Below, in pieces: positions 11,713 through 23,189 of a stretch of 64,000 nt of DNA. The DNA is from Sepioteuthis lessoniana (Eukaryota > Mollusca > Cephalopoda > Myopsida > Loliginidae), in contig OY757934.1 in NCBI GenBank assembly GCA_963585895.1, positions 42,866,850-42,930,849 on the forward strand, read 5' to 3'. Numbering within the stretch: the first letter of the stretch is position 1; each line of letters begins with the position of its first letter. The translations under genes were made by a program, and so were the position numbers. The notes under the pieces were generated by a model. The model saw only the letters and a program-made list of their open reading frames with translations. It was not told where the DNA came from and did no database searches.

Positions 11713-12003
11713 TATTTGCCAACCCCTCCGCTCGGGCAGGATATGACACAAGGTCAAATTTTAAACGCAGTTTAACAGGTTTGAATTCAGAGTTTTCCTT
11801 CTCCTAGACTAGTTGCCTCACCAAGGCTGAAGAACCTAGTCTGCCCTACTATTTACCCATAGCTAGAGGGAGAATAATTGGATTCATACCTTTCCCAAGG
11901 GTACTAGTGCTATGTGAAATGCAATCAGTCTCGTCTAGGATTTGAACTCGTGTCGCCGTGTCCATTTCTATGACGATGACCATTACACCACGGGCACCTC
12001 CAC
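11713..12003 (-). mobile_element. Type B SINE, minus, near full length
   Basis: Reverse complement of the 7.8-kb copy from CCAACCCCTCCGCTCGGGCA to the head TTACACCACGGGCACCTCC. Seven bases beyond the MITE that ends at 11706. Confidence 0.87.
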
Positions 12004-12134
12004 TTACTTTCGTATAGAAAGTTTCACATTCTACAGTTTCTAATTACATTTTCTGAAGTGACCACAAATCAGTCTATTGATCCAAATATGCAATAAAAAT
12101 GTCTTCTAGTAACTTATCTACTATATATATATAT

Positions 12135-13560
12135 ACCAAAAGGGACGTATAGTCAGGGAACTCCGTGCTATCAGTACAACCTGATTAGTTCACATAGCGA
12201 CACTTAGGACTTTAAATAGAATAGACTAGTTACTAGAGTTAACAACGTCTGCGGCAGAGCATAATATAGATATAATATGCATACAAGAACATAGATACTA
12301 CCATAGCGAACTAGAAATAAAATACCATGATACTGGTAATGGATGGACGTTTGTCTCGGTATCTGCATGGAGAAACTCCGTCAATTCCGTCATAAGAGGG
12401 ATTAGAATGCTTCCACGTCCTCGTGCCCTAAAATCACTAAATAGCATCGAGAAAATACAACCAAGAATGATGTATGCTTAATTTAATGAAAACCCCTCTA
12501 CAACAATCATCTCCTGCTACAGTCCCACCAATGTCAGTGATGAAACGGATATTATCACCTTCTACAACGTTCGTAGCGTTCCCAAACATAACGTACTAAT
12601 CATTGGAGGCGACATGAACGCTCAAATAGGCATAGACCAAACTAACAAATTCAGCTTACACAACTCGTCAGAAAGAAATGGGGAATATCTAACAGACTTC
12701 TCACTCGAAAACAGACTAACATGCCTTAATACTAAATTCCCAAAAAGGGAGGGAAAATTACCTATACTTACCCAAATAATGCTAAAGCGCAGGTAGATTA
12801 TATCCTCATTAACAAGAAGTGGATGAATAGCGTTCTAAACTGTGAAGCGTAATCCTCTTTTGACGCAGTAGCTTTTGATCACAGAATTATCACAGCAAAG
12901 ATACGACTAACCTTACGCAGAAATAAAGTAGATATAGTCAAAAACCACAAGATACAACTAGTCCTCACTTACCAATAGATATATTAGCAATAAATATACG
13001 ATAACTGAAAGAAACAAATTCGATTCTCTTTAGAAGATATCTGAAACGTATACTCTGGATGAAGAATACGAAAACTTCGTCAATGCCCACATGGAAGCCG
13101 CAGCAGAAACCGAACCAGGAGCCAAACATAGAGTTCCATGGGAGAGACAAGCAGTTAGGAAAAAAACGAGATAACATGAAAAAAGTATCCTTATGTAATA
13201 AAAAAAAACAAATGTCAAAGCTAAGAAACTTAAGAAGGCACAAAGAGAACAAATTAACACATACCAAAAAGAATTCATTCAAGGTCAGATCAATAAAATA
13301 AGAAACTCGATAGAAGATATATAATCACGAATAGCGTGGCAGACAGTAAATGAAATGAGCAAAAAGAAGAGCATTTCGAGAACAAAACTAAAAGGTGCAA
13401 GAACAGATACAGATGTGGAAAGAACATTTCAAGAACTTCCTTGGAAACTTCCCTAAAGTCACAAATAAACCTATTACAAAAATTATCAACAGCCATCTTG
13501 ACACAAAACTGGGACAGTTTACTCAAGAAAAATTAAAAACAGAAAAGCTGCAAGCTTCAT
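12135..13560 (+). pseudogene. LINE AP-endonuclease domain fragment
   Basis: Translation shows endonuclease motifs in order: ICIQEHRYYHSELE, IISCYSPTNVSDE, VLIIGGDMNAQIGID, then NAKAQVDYILINKKWMNSV and FDHRIITAKIRL. The catalytic-type GDMNA and DHR segments are visible. A region leading toward the reverse transcriptase follows and stops near 13560. Stops and frameshifts are present. Probably the same LINE type whose RT lies at 1.5 kb. Confidence 0.85.
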
Positions 13561-13904
13561 TGTACTAACATGGCTACAGATTTTTTTTAATAAAAATTAT
13601 TTGTATAAATTCATCAAATCATTATTCAAACATCAAAGTATTTCCCTAAATAAATTGTGAATTCTATCATAAAAGAATGATTGCAGATTTAATTCAATTG
13701 AAGTGCTATTTTAAGTGTTTGGTTTCTTTTGGAAACTTGTATTTGTTCCTTGACAAAATCAACATCAATATCTGATCACATTTACCAAATAGCGTTTTAC
13801 ATATTTTTGATTCATGATTTTAGGATGAACTTCAAACTTGATCAAGTATCAGATGCAGTGTCTAACTTGTAAAATCTGCAGTCCCATCAAAGGAACTTCA
13901 AATG

Positions 13905-14378
13905 CAACGAGTGTCCTGAATATGACACTAAACAATCTGATGGTGAGGTTCCAGTGATGCTGGAGCTTTGGGGAATGCAAAGCACCCCTTCATTGCCATT
14001 GCTCCCGAGTCCACTCTGGCCCGGAATGGTAGCACCTGATAGAGCCTTATCTATGGGTAACTAAATTGTATACTTATGCTAAACTGAATAGCTTGAAATA
14101 GAAATGTTTTCGACAATTGAACTGCATACTTAATCTAAATTGAATTGTTTAATATAGAACTGTTTTGACATTTAACAGTGTAAAGACAATCTATACTTAT
14201 ATTAGCTGAATTAGAACTGTTTGACTAAACTGAATAGCTTAAAATAGAAGCGTTTTTGACAATCAAACTGTGTACTCACACTAAACTGAATTTTTTGATA
14301 TAGAACCGATTATTTGTATAAAAATGGATTTGGCATTAAATAACCTACAAAGGTTGATATGCCATAAAACCCAACGAC
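13905..14378 (+). mobile_element. Type C retroposon, 5'-truncated
   Basis: Starts at ACGAGTGTCCTGAATATGAC, runs through GGTGAGGTTCCAGTGATGCT and the internal repeats to GGTTGATATGCCATAAAACC. Confidence 0.85.
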
Positions 14379-14384
14379 CCATCC

Positions 14385-14545
14385 TTAGTGACATTCTCTG
14401 ATGGACTCCAACACATGGTCATATTAGTGTTGGTCAACCAATTCTGTGCAGACACTGGGTGCCATCTAGAAGACTTCCCATGAGTGATAAAGACAGATGG
14501 CAAGAGAGAGTCAAGGGAATTTGTGCTATCAGGATGCCTAGACAA
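14385..14545 (+). pseudogene. Short LINE 3' fragment
   Basis: Matches the LINE 3' coding end (corresponding to CADTGC-LED... and DR-QERV--I). Follows directly after a long SINE-like element. Confidence 0.55.
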
Positions 14546-14811
14546 TAATGAATTTATAAAACAAACTCACTCCTCACTCTTAGAATCATCCAGGGATCAG
14601 TCAATGTATTTTGGAAATTGTCAAAAGTATTACCCACATTGTTCGAAGACAAGGGTAATGAAATAGACTACAGCAGAAATATCCCCTACATTTTAAACTG
14701 TCACTTGTGTGGTGCAAAAGAACTAAGGCAAGTGATAATGGTAATCCGATCTACCTAATGTCTTATCTTTTCTTTTTTAGATACAATCATGCTTTGGACC
14801 AGTGCAAACAA

Positions 14812-15062
14812 TACATTTGCTGTTGAAATGTTTTTTCAAAACTAGTGAATCTGGAATTGCAATACAGAGCTTTCCGTGCTCATTTCATGTTACATCAGAA
14901 TGATGTTGTTCCAGATGGAAAATCAATACTGCTATGGGTTGAAAATTCTATCCAAAACAGCATCATTCCAAGATAACATGAAATGAGCATGAAAAACTCC
15001 CTGTGTAGCAATTACAGATTCACTAGTCTTAAAAATCACTTCAATAGCAAATCCAGAGTGAT
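14812..15062. mobile_element. Foldback MITE with ~100-bp arms
   Basis: The left arm includes ACTAGTGAATCTGGAATTGC and GCTCATTTCATGTTA; the right arm is its inverse (GCAATTACAGATTCACTAGT, TAACATGAAATGAGC). The loop is ~35 bp. The acceptor-like TTTTAG before it is not followed by a real exon. Confidence 0.82.
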
Positions 15063-15159
15063 TCTATTTAGAGAAATTTCTAATTAGCATTTCATAGTTA
15101 ACTCTTTAAACTAAAAATTTGAAGGATTAAAAAAAATCACATTCAGCATGGATACATAC

Positions 15160-15265
15160 CCCACAAAATTATCATTCAATAACAAATTGAACTGAAAATT
15201 CTCTTAGAGGATTTTAAATGTATTGTATTAATAAAAATTTTGCTATGGTGTACCATTTTTGCAGA
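15160..15265 (+). repeat. Type H repeat copy
   Basis: CCCCACAAAATTATCATTCA and GGATTTTAAATGTATTGTAT. A second short piece is at 15640-15715. Confidence 0.6.
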
Positions 15266-15284
15266 GTTGTTCAGTAATTGATTT

Positions 15285-15640
15285 TAATGGCTTGTCAATT
15301 TGTCTAGGGTTATTTCATGCTTAGAAATTAGGAAATCACATACATATTTACATTTTGTGTAGTTGTTTCTAAAGAGGTTTTATTTGCACATGGTCCTATC
15401 AAATACAAAAGATTTTTAAACAGATCTATTTCACCCATAAATAGGACCCTAACAGGTATGATCACTCCAGGTCAGAGTGGACCTGGGAGTAATAGCAATG
15501 AAGAGTTACTTCATACTCCCCAAATCTCCAGAACTGGAGTCTCAACATCAGATACATACCCAAGACACACCTTTTTTGTGGGGTAGGAGGTCTTACTTCT
15601 CTGCAGAGTGAACAATTAACATATTCTAAGTTCCACCAAC
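15285..15640 (-). mobile_element. Type D retroposon, internally shortened
   Basis: Tail GGCTTGTCAATTTGTCTAGG, short middle, 5' block to CCACCAACTGGGCA. Confidence 0.78.
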
Positions 15641-16269
15641 TGGGCAAAAAACATTTTAAGTGTATTGCTCTGACAAAAATCTTGCTATAATGTACTGCTT
15701 TTGCTGGGTTGTTGTTACATGCAAACCTAATAAGAATTTTAATAATATATAGAAAGATATCAACTTGAAAAAAACAATGTTACTTCCAGATGAGCCATGG
15801 CCTTAAGTGTGATTCATCTTTGCCTATAAATGAAGGTGTGGCAAGTACAGGGGTCAGAGTTCAAATGATGCCATACAAGTAAGAAAACCTTGGTTAGCTT
15901 TATTCATTCTTTATTTTTGTGGACATTAGGATTGTTATTGGGTGGGAGGTAGGGAAGAATTCAAAGGGCAGATAACCCTGACTCTAACTAGGGTCACAGG
16001 GCAAGCATTGATACTAGCAGATGTGTGGGTGGCAACCTGGCTTGTTTGGGCGGACATTCTTTCAAGAAATGACCCTTGGATCTTTGACACCTGCAAATAT
16101 ATATCTCCGTTTATACAGGTGTGCATAAAAACACTATTTTCAATAAAGACACACCTATTTGTACACAAACAAATGAGAGACAGGTATCAGCCTACATATC
16201 TATATATGTAAATTTCTTGATTGATTTCTCTACCTATCTATAAAATATTGTTTCTGTCTACCCTCAGCC

Positions 16270-16353
16270 ATGGAAGAGAAAGATAAGAATGAGAAGAATA
16301 AGACAAAAATGAGGAGACAAACAAAAATTAAGGGTTTAGAGAAACTACTAAAG
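16270..16353 (+). CDS. Candidate first coding exon of a small membrane protein
   Basis: A pyrimidine-rich stretch ending ctaccctcag precedes CCATGG, a good initiation context. An open frame of 28 codons (MEEKDKNEKNKTKMRRQTKI, then KGLEKLLK) ends at a GT donor (AAAG|gtaact). The peptide is lysine-rich and could be helical. It joins in phase 0 to the candidate exon at 19744. The basic coil plus C-terminal membrane segment is the plan of small tail-anchored proteins such as CCDC167, but residue similarity is too weak to name it. A purine-rich intronic stretch could give this pattern by chance. Confidence 0.25.
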
Positions 16354-16387
16354 GTAACTTATTCCTTTTAGAACATTGAACATGTAA

Positions 16388-17075
16388 GCCCAACATTTCA
16401 GATGAAGCACTATTTTGTCATAAATCATAAGCCCAACATTTCAGATAAAGCACTATTTTGCCATAAACTATAAGCCCAACATTTCAGACTGAGTAGTATT
16501 TTGCCATAAACCATTAGCCCAACATTTCAAACTGAGCAGTACTTTGCCATAAACCATAAGCCCAACATTTCAGATGAAGCACTGTTTTGCCATAAACCAT
16601 CGGCCCAACATTTCAGACTGAGTAGAGTTTTGCTTTAAACTATAAGCCCAACATTTCAGACTGACAAGTGTTTTGCCATAAACCATAAGCCCAACATTTA
16701 AGACTGAGTAGTATTTTGCCATAAACCATAAACCCAACATTTCAGACTGAGTAGTATTTTGCCATAAACCATTAGCCCAACATTTCAAACTGAGCAATAG
16801 TTTGTCATAAACCATTAGCCCAACATTTCAAACTGAGCAGTGTTTTGCCATAAACCATAAGCCCAACATTTCAGACTGAGCAGTGTTTTGCCATAAACCA
16901 TTAGCCCAACATTTCAAACTGAGCAGTATTTTGCCATAAACCATAAGCCCAACATTTCAAACTGAGCAGTATTTTGCCATAAACCATAAGCCCAACATTT
17001 CAGACTGAGCAGTGTTTTGCCATAAACTATAAGCCCAACATTTCAGACTGAGCAATATTTTACAATAATATATGA
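16388..17075 (+). repeat. 43-bp satellite, ~16 units
   Basis: Head-to-tail units of 43 bp, consensus GCCCAACATTTCAGACTGAG then CAGTATTTTGCCATAAACCA and TAA. Two variants differ at the middle (AGATGAAGCAC or AGACTGAGCAG). The open frames through it are an artefact of the period. There is no spacer/repeat alternation, so it is not CRISPR. Confidence 0.95.
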
Positions 17076-17264
17076 GCCAAATCTTTCCGGTTTAGAGAGA
17101 TCATGTTAGATATACAAAAAGGTTTAATATATCAAACATTTCTCAGCCTTTATTTTAATGGAATACTAGGATCACCTTAAATATGTCTGCGCTTTGGAAC
17201 AACATTTGAAAGTGATTTTTTTTTAAGCTAACTTTGATCTGGATACATGACAGACTGATATATT

Positions 17265-17905
17265 TTAAAGGCATGTCAACCCATCTAGGGTTATTTTATA
17301 CCTAGACAGGTAGGAAATTGTGTTCATTGTACATTTATATTTACTTTTTTTGTATAACTATTTCTTAAAGAGTTTTATACATAAATATATGATTCCTAAT
17401 ACAAATAATTTACACACAAATTAATGGCTTCAAGTATTCCTATCTAATACTAATAATTATATGGTTTCAAATAATTATTTCTATTCAGCAATATTCATTC
17501 GTTTGCAGACAGTTCTATGATTTCAAGTAATTATTTCAATTTAATAATAATAATTTATTTTCATACAACTATACGGTTTCAAGGAATTACTAATAATAAA
17601 CCTTAGTAAACAATTATAGCTTCAAGTAACTATTTTTAATACAATTTATACACATTTATATGGTATCAAGTATTCCTATCAAATACAAATAATTTTCAAT
17701 AAGATCTCTTAAACTCATTGATGGAACTCTAACAGGTATTACTATTCTGGGTCAGAGTGGACCTGGGAGTAATGGCTCCAAAAGCTGAGCCTCCACACTA
17801 GATGCAGTTTAGTGTCATACATAGGACATCCCATTGTTTTTAGCAGAGGGGGGGGGCCTAATCCGCTTTGCAAGGGATATAGTCAGTATATTGACAGGGC
17901 TAGCT
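17265..17905 (-). mobile_element. Type D retroposon, ~640 bp
   Basis: Tail GGCATGTCAACCCATCTAGG, long TA-rich middle with ATATGGTTTCAAGTA-type repeats, 5' block with GGTCAGAGTGGACCTGGGAG. Near full length. Confidence 0.82.
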
Positions 17906-18924
17906 AATTTTGAAGACATGCAGGAATTCCCAATTTGGAGGATTAGTGCAACACAATTGTACTTCTAAAATCTACAATAACTTCATAGTATGAATATCTC
18001 AGTGTGTAATTTAGAGATTCAAACTGATACAATAATCTGATAAACACTTAACGACATTTTTCCATTGAATTGCATGGAAAAGGACATGGGTCATATTCAT
18101 TTTCTACTGGATCATTCATTTCTCTTTGTCAGGCTGAATACAAAGAATTAAGATTAGCATAGGCTGGCAGAGTGTGGGAGGGGTAGTCTAGATATCAGTA
18201 CCCACCCAGATCAAACTCAGAAGCAAAGCTCTCTACCCACCCCTAACAGAAAACAAGACCTTCCAAAAGAGATGCAATCTCGACACTACAAGGCTACTTG
18301 CTAACCCCTCACTTTTAACAAAAACAAAAAAAATTTTTTTAATGTTTTGTGACCTTGCACAATTTTATCCTACCTTATAACACCCTTAAAACCTTGAAGG
18401 TTGAAACCTATCAGAGAGTGGGTGTACACATAATAGAAAGATAGAGTGTCATATCCAAAACCAAGGGAGTATCAACAGAGATGTTATCATCGTAATCAGA
18501 TGTGAAACTGTCACACATCGTGGTTAGACAGTTCTCAAGTTTGTTTTGCCTTTTTTAGGTTAACATACAAAACAGCAATAAGTAAAGCCAGGATCTTTTG
18601 TTGTGTGAAATGAAAGGATATTATTTGAACAAAAAAAAAAAAAAAAAAAAAAGAAATCTTCCTCTTTTGATAGGGTCACCAGTTCATTTCATTCCATTGT
18701 GCCTATTTGTTTTTGTCCTTTTGGTATAGATATCTATGCCATGCGGATTGCTGCATGTATATTGTAAAAGAATTCACAAATTAAAATCTATTAGTGCACT
18801 TTTTTTTAAATGTCTCCATGTATGTGTATATGAGTATTTTTATATATTCATTTTGAATAATTATCACTTAACAAATGGATAGGCTACATCCCTGAGTCAT
18901 TTGCGGGGAATGTTCTCATGATGT

Positions 18925-19478
18925 AATATTGCCCAGTCAGCTGGGGCTGTAGAATACACTGACTGCACCTCTGCAGAGGGGTAAGACCCCCCCTTGCGAG
19001 TGTCCTGGATATGACACTAAACAATCTGATGGTGAGGTTCCAGCAGTGCTGGAGCTTTGGGGAATGCGGAGTACCCCTTCATTGCCATTGCTCCCAGGTC
19101 CACTCTGACCCAGAGTGGTAGCACCTGATAGGGTCCTATCTATGGTTTAAATAGACATAACAGCATACTTATGCTAAAATGAATTGTTTGAGTAAACTGA
19201 ATAGCTTGAAATAGAAATGTTTTTGACAATTAAACTGTACTTACATTTAAACTGCATGCTTATGCTTAACTGAATTATTTCAAATAGAACTGTTTTTCGA
19301 CATTAAAACTGTATTTACACTTAACTGAATTGTTACATATAACTGCTTGAATAGTTTGAAATAGAAATGTTTTTGCCAATTAAATTGTGTACTTATGCTA
19401 AACTGAATTGTTTACATAAAAGTGGATTTGGTGTTAAATAACCTACAAAGGTTATAAAACCCAACAAACCAAACCAAA
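18925..19478 (+). mobile_element. Type C retroposon, near full length
   Basis: GCCCAGTCAGCTGGGGCTGT at the 5' end through the internal repeats to the tail and (CCAAA)n. A type A SINE follows immediately. Confidence 0.85.
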
Positions 19479-19479
19479 C

Positions 19480-19710
19480 CATGATGTAATAGTTAAAGCA
19501 CTGGACTGTAGATTCTTGGTAAGCAAGTTCAAACCCCAGTCACACTATTACGTTCACTTTCAGACAAATACCTTTGGGAAAGATATGAACCACTTTTATC
19601 CTCCCACCTACAGGTTAAACAGAACCACTACTGTTCTTCTAGAAGGATGGATTTTGTGTTAAATAACCCACAAAGGTGGATATGCCATTAAACAACAAAA
19701 CAAACAAACA
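19480..19710 (+). mobile_element. Type A SINE
   Basis: Head ATGATGTAATAGTTAAAGCA, B-box-like AAGTTCAAACCCCAGTC, centre CCTTTGGGAAAGATATGAAC and the shared tail, directly behind a type C element. Confidence 0.85.
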
Positions 19711-19743
19711 AATCTGATTCATTTTTCATCTCTTTTTTTGTAG

Positions 19744-19869
19744 CATATCAACTTATTAAAAAAAATTTCTTCTGCCAATGACCTAAATTCAAAACTAGCT
19801 GAACATAAACAAAAATCAAAAATTAATTACCAAGAAATATTCCTGTTTATCTTATCACTTTTATTCATC

Positions 19870-19900
<31 letters not shown>

Positions 19901-19911
19901 TATATAATTAA
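19744..19911 (+). CDS. Candidate last exon with C-terminal membrane segment
   Basis: The acceptor tttttttgtag opens a 55-codon frame to TAA at 19909. It reads HINLLKKISSANDLNSKLAE, a lysine-rich stretch, then the hydrophobic run EIFLFILSLLFIIYIYV, with the end encoded by a TA microsatellite. The first ~12 bases after the acceptor also match the reversed SINE tail (GCATATCAACTT), so the acceptor may be of repeat origin. Together with 16270-16353 it would give an 83-residue tail-anchored protein convergent with BBS9. Confidence 0.22.
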
Positions 19912-19914
19912 TAA

Positions 19915-20270
19915 TGTACTTTGCTCTATTTATAAGTAAAGAGTGCTCAATATTAGTGATAGAGTATATCTAAATTCAGATAGTGTAGGCATAGAGTCAA
20001 TGGCAACTGGCAACAGGTAGTTTATTGCCAATGTATGTGTCTGTGTAAGTAAATTCGAAATAATTAGTCAATTTTTTTCAATACAAATAAATTTCTTTAA
20101 ATAAGTAAAATCATCTTTTAACAACGATTTTAATTAAAAACTTACTTTCTTGCATTACAATTACAACTTTTCATTCAATTCAATCTTTAAAAATTTTTCA
20201 AACTTTTATTTTAACTATTAATGTTATCTACATTGATTTTCTTTTAATTCTATGTTTGAAGTATATGAGC

Positions 20271-20301
<31 letters not shown>

Positions 20302-20455
20302 CAATATTGATATTGTTTGGTATATTTATAAATAAAAAGTGCTCAATATCAGCAATAGAGCAGATATATATCTAGTAAGTTACAATAGTGTAGACACTGA
20401 TTCAACAACAGTTGGTCCAGTGATCACATAGGCAAGAAACTGAGAGTAACCAAGT
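19915..20455 (+). repeat. Two copies of a microsatellite-linked repeat
   Basis: Copies at about 19915-20045 and 20296-20455 share TATTTATAA-TAAA-AGTGCTCAATAT and ATAGTGTAG-CA, each beginning at a TA tract. A third copy lies reversed at 24407-24570. Confidence 0.7.
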
Positions 20456-20589
20456 ACAATCGACAGTAGATATACAAGATACAATGCATGAATTGTCACC
20501 ATTTTATCAATTTTGGACACCTGCTCAGTTTATTTCCCATTTTGTCTACTGTGTAGCAAACTAGAGTCAGTTGGCAATTGTTTGTGAGG

Positions 20590-21160
20590 AAAGCAGCACT
20601 ATGATACAATTCCCTCTTTCAGGAATTTGAAAACAGTATGCTGAACTGAGGGGCATTCATGCTGGAAGCTCTAATACAAAGATTCAGAGTGTTTAGGTGT
20701 CAATCTGAGGATGGTGGAGGAGATTTTTAAAAATTGAATGGCGATTACAAAAGTATGGCAGCTTGGAAGCCTCACTATGTTCATTTTGAGAAGGAAAGAA
20801 CTCCTGAATTTATTGCTGAGATCCAGCCCATGACTGATAACAATTCCAGCAACTCAATCAAGTCTATAACCAGTTACAAAGAGTGTCTGAGTTTCTTATC
20901 AAGCAGGTAGTGCATAAAGACATTCGGTATTTCTCATGCAAGATAAGAAACGGAAAATTTTTGTTCGCAGACCATGAAGAGGAAAGACCACACTACAAAA
21001 CTTTTGAACAACCTCAGGTATCCCCTCCAACCACCAAACAATGCTTTGGTTTTTCACAGATGAGAAAAATTTCTGCCAAGATCAGATGGTTAAATAACAG
21101 AATGAGTATTGGCTAGCTCTATCTCCACTAGACATATCATTAGTGATGAATACCAAAATC
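20590..21160 (+). pseudogene. Tc1/mariner-superfamily transposase remnant
   Basis: Degenerate reading frames on the plus strand carry a transposase order: ERTPEFIAEIQPMTDNNSSN (helix-turn-helix linker), a basic middle segment, then FFTDEKNFCQDQMV in a shifted frame. The last contains the TDEK-F motif around the first catalytic Asp of this superfamily. Stops and frameshifts throughout. A SINE fragment begins at its 3' end. Terminal repeats were not found. Confidence 0.6.
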
Positions 21161-21355
21161 CCAGGTGAAGTCATACCAAAGACTCAAAAAATGCTATTTG
21201 ATACCTCCTTGCTTAACACTCAACATTATAAGGTATGAATCAGAGGTAAGTGGAGTAATCCAGCAAAAGGATTAGTGCCTCTCCCTAAATCTCGGTGTAG
21301 TAGCTATTGAAAAGGGAGCCTTTAGGTCACCCACAACTATGGTTGCCAACTTACT

Positions 21356-21357
<2 letters not shown>
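21158..21357 (+). mobile_element. Type E SINE, 5'-truncated
   Basis: Starts at AGTCATACCAAAGACTCAAA and ends GTTGCCAACTTACTTTA next to a TA/CA microsatellite. Inserted at the end of a transposase remnant. Confidence 0.8.
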
Positions 21358-21402
<45 letters not shown>

Positions 21403-21542
21403 GATAAACATATATCTATATATATATATATACACATATACATATACATACACACACATATACATATATACACACACACAGATAAATTCACACACACACA
21501 CACACATATATATATACAAATGCACACATATATATATACATG

Positions 21543-21577
<35 letters not shown>

Positions 21578-21580
21578 GTA
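21357..21580 (+). repeat. Compound TA/CA microsatellite, ~220 bp
   Basis: Repeated alternation of (TA)n and (CA)n with occasional breaks, directly after a type E SINE tail. Open frames through it are low-complexity artefacts. Confidence 0.9.
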
Positions 21581-22189
21581 CAAATGTAAGATTGTATATA
21601 CTCATTAAAAAGTTGTCACAGACAACCAATAAGCCCATCGTTGAGTTACTTTGTCTTCATAGCATTTATATTTTAATTATTTGCAAATAAATGAATAAGA
21701 GTAACTACTCTAGAAATATTATTTAATAACTGGAATTGTCTCCTTTGAGAAATTGTATCATTTGAAAAACCATATACAGAACCCACACTATTATTATTAT
21801 TATTATTATTATTTATTATTATTAATAATATTTAGTAATTATCAATTTGACTAGAAATAACGTTTCTGCTGTTATGACAATGTACATAGGGAAATTGGAT
21901 CATTATTATACAGATATATTTGCATCACTCATCCTAGACAAACAATACAGATACTACATCCTGATTTAAAGCAGAAATGCTGATCCATACATAAATAGTC
22001 CCATGATTTTTTGTGGGTATTATACAAATATAATATAAACAAATATGTCAAAATAGCTGCATTTATATGTATATATGTTTCATTATTTATGTCTAAGGAT
22101 TGATATCTGAGATCTTCTAATCATATGATGACAGATAAGAATGAGGAAAGCATTTTGAAGCATTCATCTCATTGATAGTATTGAAGTCT

Positions 22190-22195
22190 TTTATT
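22190..22195 (-). terminator. Candidate poly(A) signal for BBS9
   Basis: AATAAA on the minus strand about 25 nt after the BBS9 stop codon. That would give a very short 3'UTR. A second AATAAA at 21812-21817, inside an ATT repeat, is the other nearby candidate. No transcript evidence distinguishes them. Confidence 0.3.
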
Positions 22196-22219
22196 ACCAT
22201 TTCTACATTGGAACTGTTG

Positions 22220-22389
22220 TCAGATTGCAGACATTTCGTTCTGTTCAGTCAAAGAGTAACTCTCAGAAATGGACATTTGTTCCATCTCAGTCGTAAGGCT
22301 GCTCTCACCATTAACATTTGGCACATGGACTGACACTGCTGCTGACGTTGACTTTGGGGGACATAGTGGGTCAATGCTGCCGCTGTCAT
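22220..22389 (-). CDS. BBS9: BBS9 terminal coding exon, Ser/Thr-rich tail and stop
   Basis: The acceptor attttgtag|ATGACAGC joins in phase 1 to the previous exon. The open frame then runs 55 further codons to TGA at 22220-22222. The tail begins DDSGSIDPLCPPKSTSAAVS and ends in an acidic Ser/Thr/Met-rich stretch (TEMEQMSISESYSLTEQNEM). It is low-complexity and probably disordered, as in other PTHB1 C-termini. The call rests on the phase match, the acceptor and tail length rather than on strong homology. The 6.0-kb intron before it is repeat-rich. Confidence 0.82.
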
Positions 22390-23123
22390 CTACAAAATAA
22401 AAAGAACAAAAATTGAAATCAAAATTGTATGCAAAAGAACTGCCATTGTAAGCAGAAAAATTGGATCATTCATAATCTATATATTGCTAAAATTCTGATT
22501 GTGTGCATGTGTGTGTATCTCCTTTAAGAAATTGGATCATTTGAAAGACCATGAATACAGAACCTATACTATTATAACTAATTTATCTATTATTAATTAA
22601 TAATAATATTTAATAATTATCATTTGGACTGAAAATGACTTTTTTCTCCAAATTTAAGCATTTTAGCAAAAATGTAATTCTTGCTGCGTTATAACAACAT
22701 ACGTACAGAAATTAGATCATTATTATACAGATATATTTAGATTATTATTAAAAGCAGAAAAATTGGATCATCTATAATCTATCTATACATTACTAAAATT
22801 CTCATTATATATATATATATATGTATATGTATATGTATAACTGCAATCCAGCAAAAACTGTGCATCAGGGTGTGGTATTTATTAGAACAATACACTTAAA
22901 ATCAACTGAAAATTAAACTATATATATATATATATATATATATATCATAAATAAATATACATTAGTTTTTATATATATCTAATAGCATGGATACATAACT
23001 GCAACTACTGATTTCATGCCGTCTTTATACAACAATCATCAGGCAGAGAAAGAAAAATTTTGGAAAAAAAAAATCAAAAAATACTCAAAAGAATATTTAT
23101 ATTAGAATTGCATATAACTCTTC

Positions 23124-23189
<66 letters not shown>

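Larger units (their letters stand above)
21725..22745 (+). repeat. Direct repeats flanking the BBS9 terminal exon
   Basis: About 215 bp at 21725-21935 recurs at 22520-22740: TCCTTTGAGAAATTG-ATCATTTG, the ATTAATAATAATATTTA segment and ATCATTATTATACAGATATA. The terminal exon lies between them. A dispersed repeat or segmental duplication. Confidence 0.75.

Noticed and set aside
13059..13301. 80-codon lysine-rich frame considered as a host gene
   Set aside because: It is part of the LINE polyprotein between endonuclease and reverse transcriptase.
14779..14930. Acceptor-like tract followed by a ~40-codon open frame
   Set aside because: The sequence is one arm of a foldback MITE; the open frame is incidental.
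15942..16211. 89-codon open frame, plus strand
   Set aside because: Opposing frame is open as well and neither shows domain features; no splice or homology support.
16570..16815. 81-codon frame with a repeating peptide, minus strand
   Set aside because: The peptide repeat reflects the 43-bp satellite; unit variants break the frame elsewhere.
16388..17075. Regular repeats resembling a CRISPR array
   Set aside because: Units are contiguous with a 43-bp period and no unique spacers, in an animal genome. It is a satellite.
21307..21690. Long open frames rich in His/Thr/Tyr/Ile over dinucleotide tracts
   Set aside because: Produced by TA/CA repeats that lack stop codons; present in several frames on both strands. 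The same applies near 23100 and 582-992.
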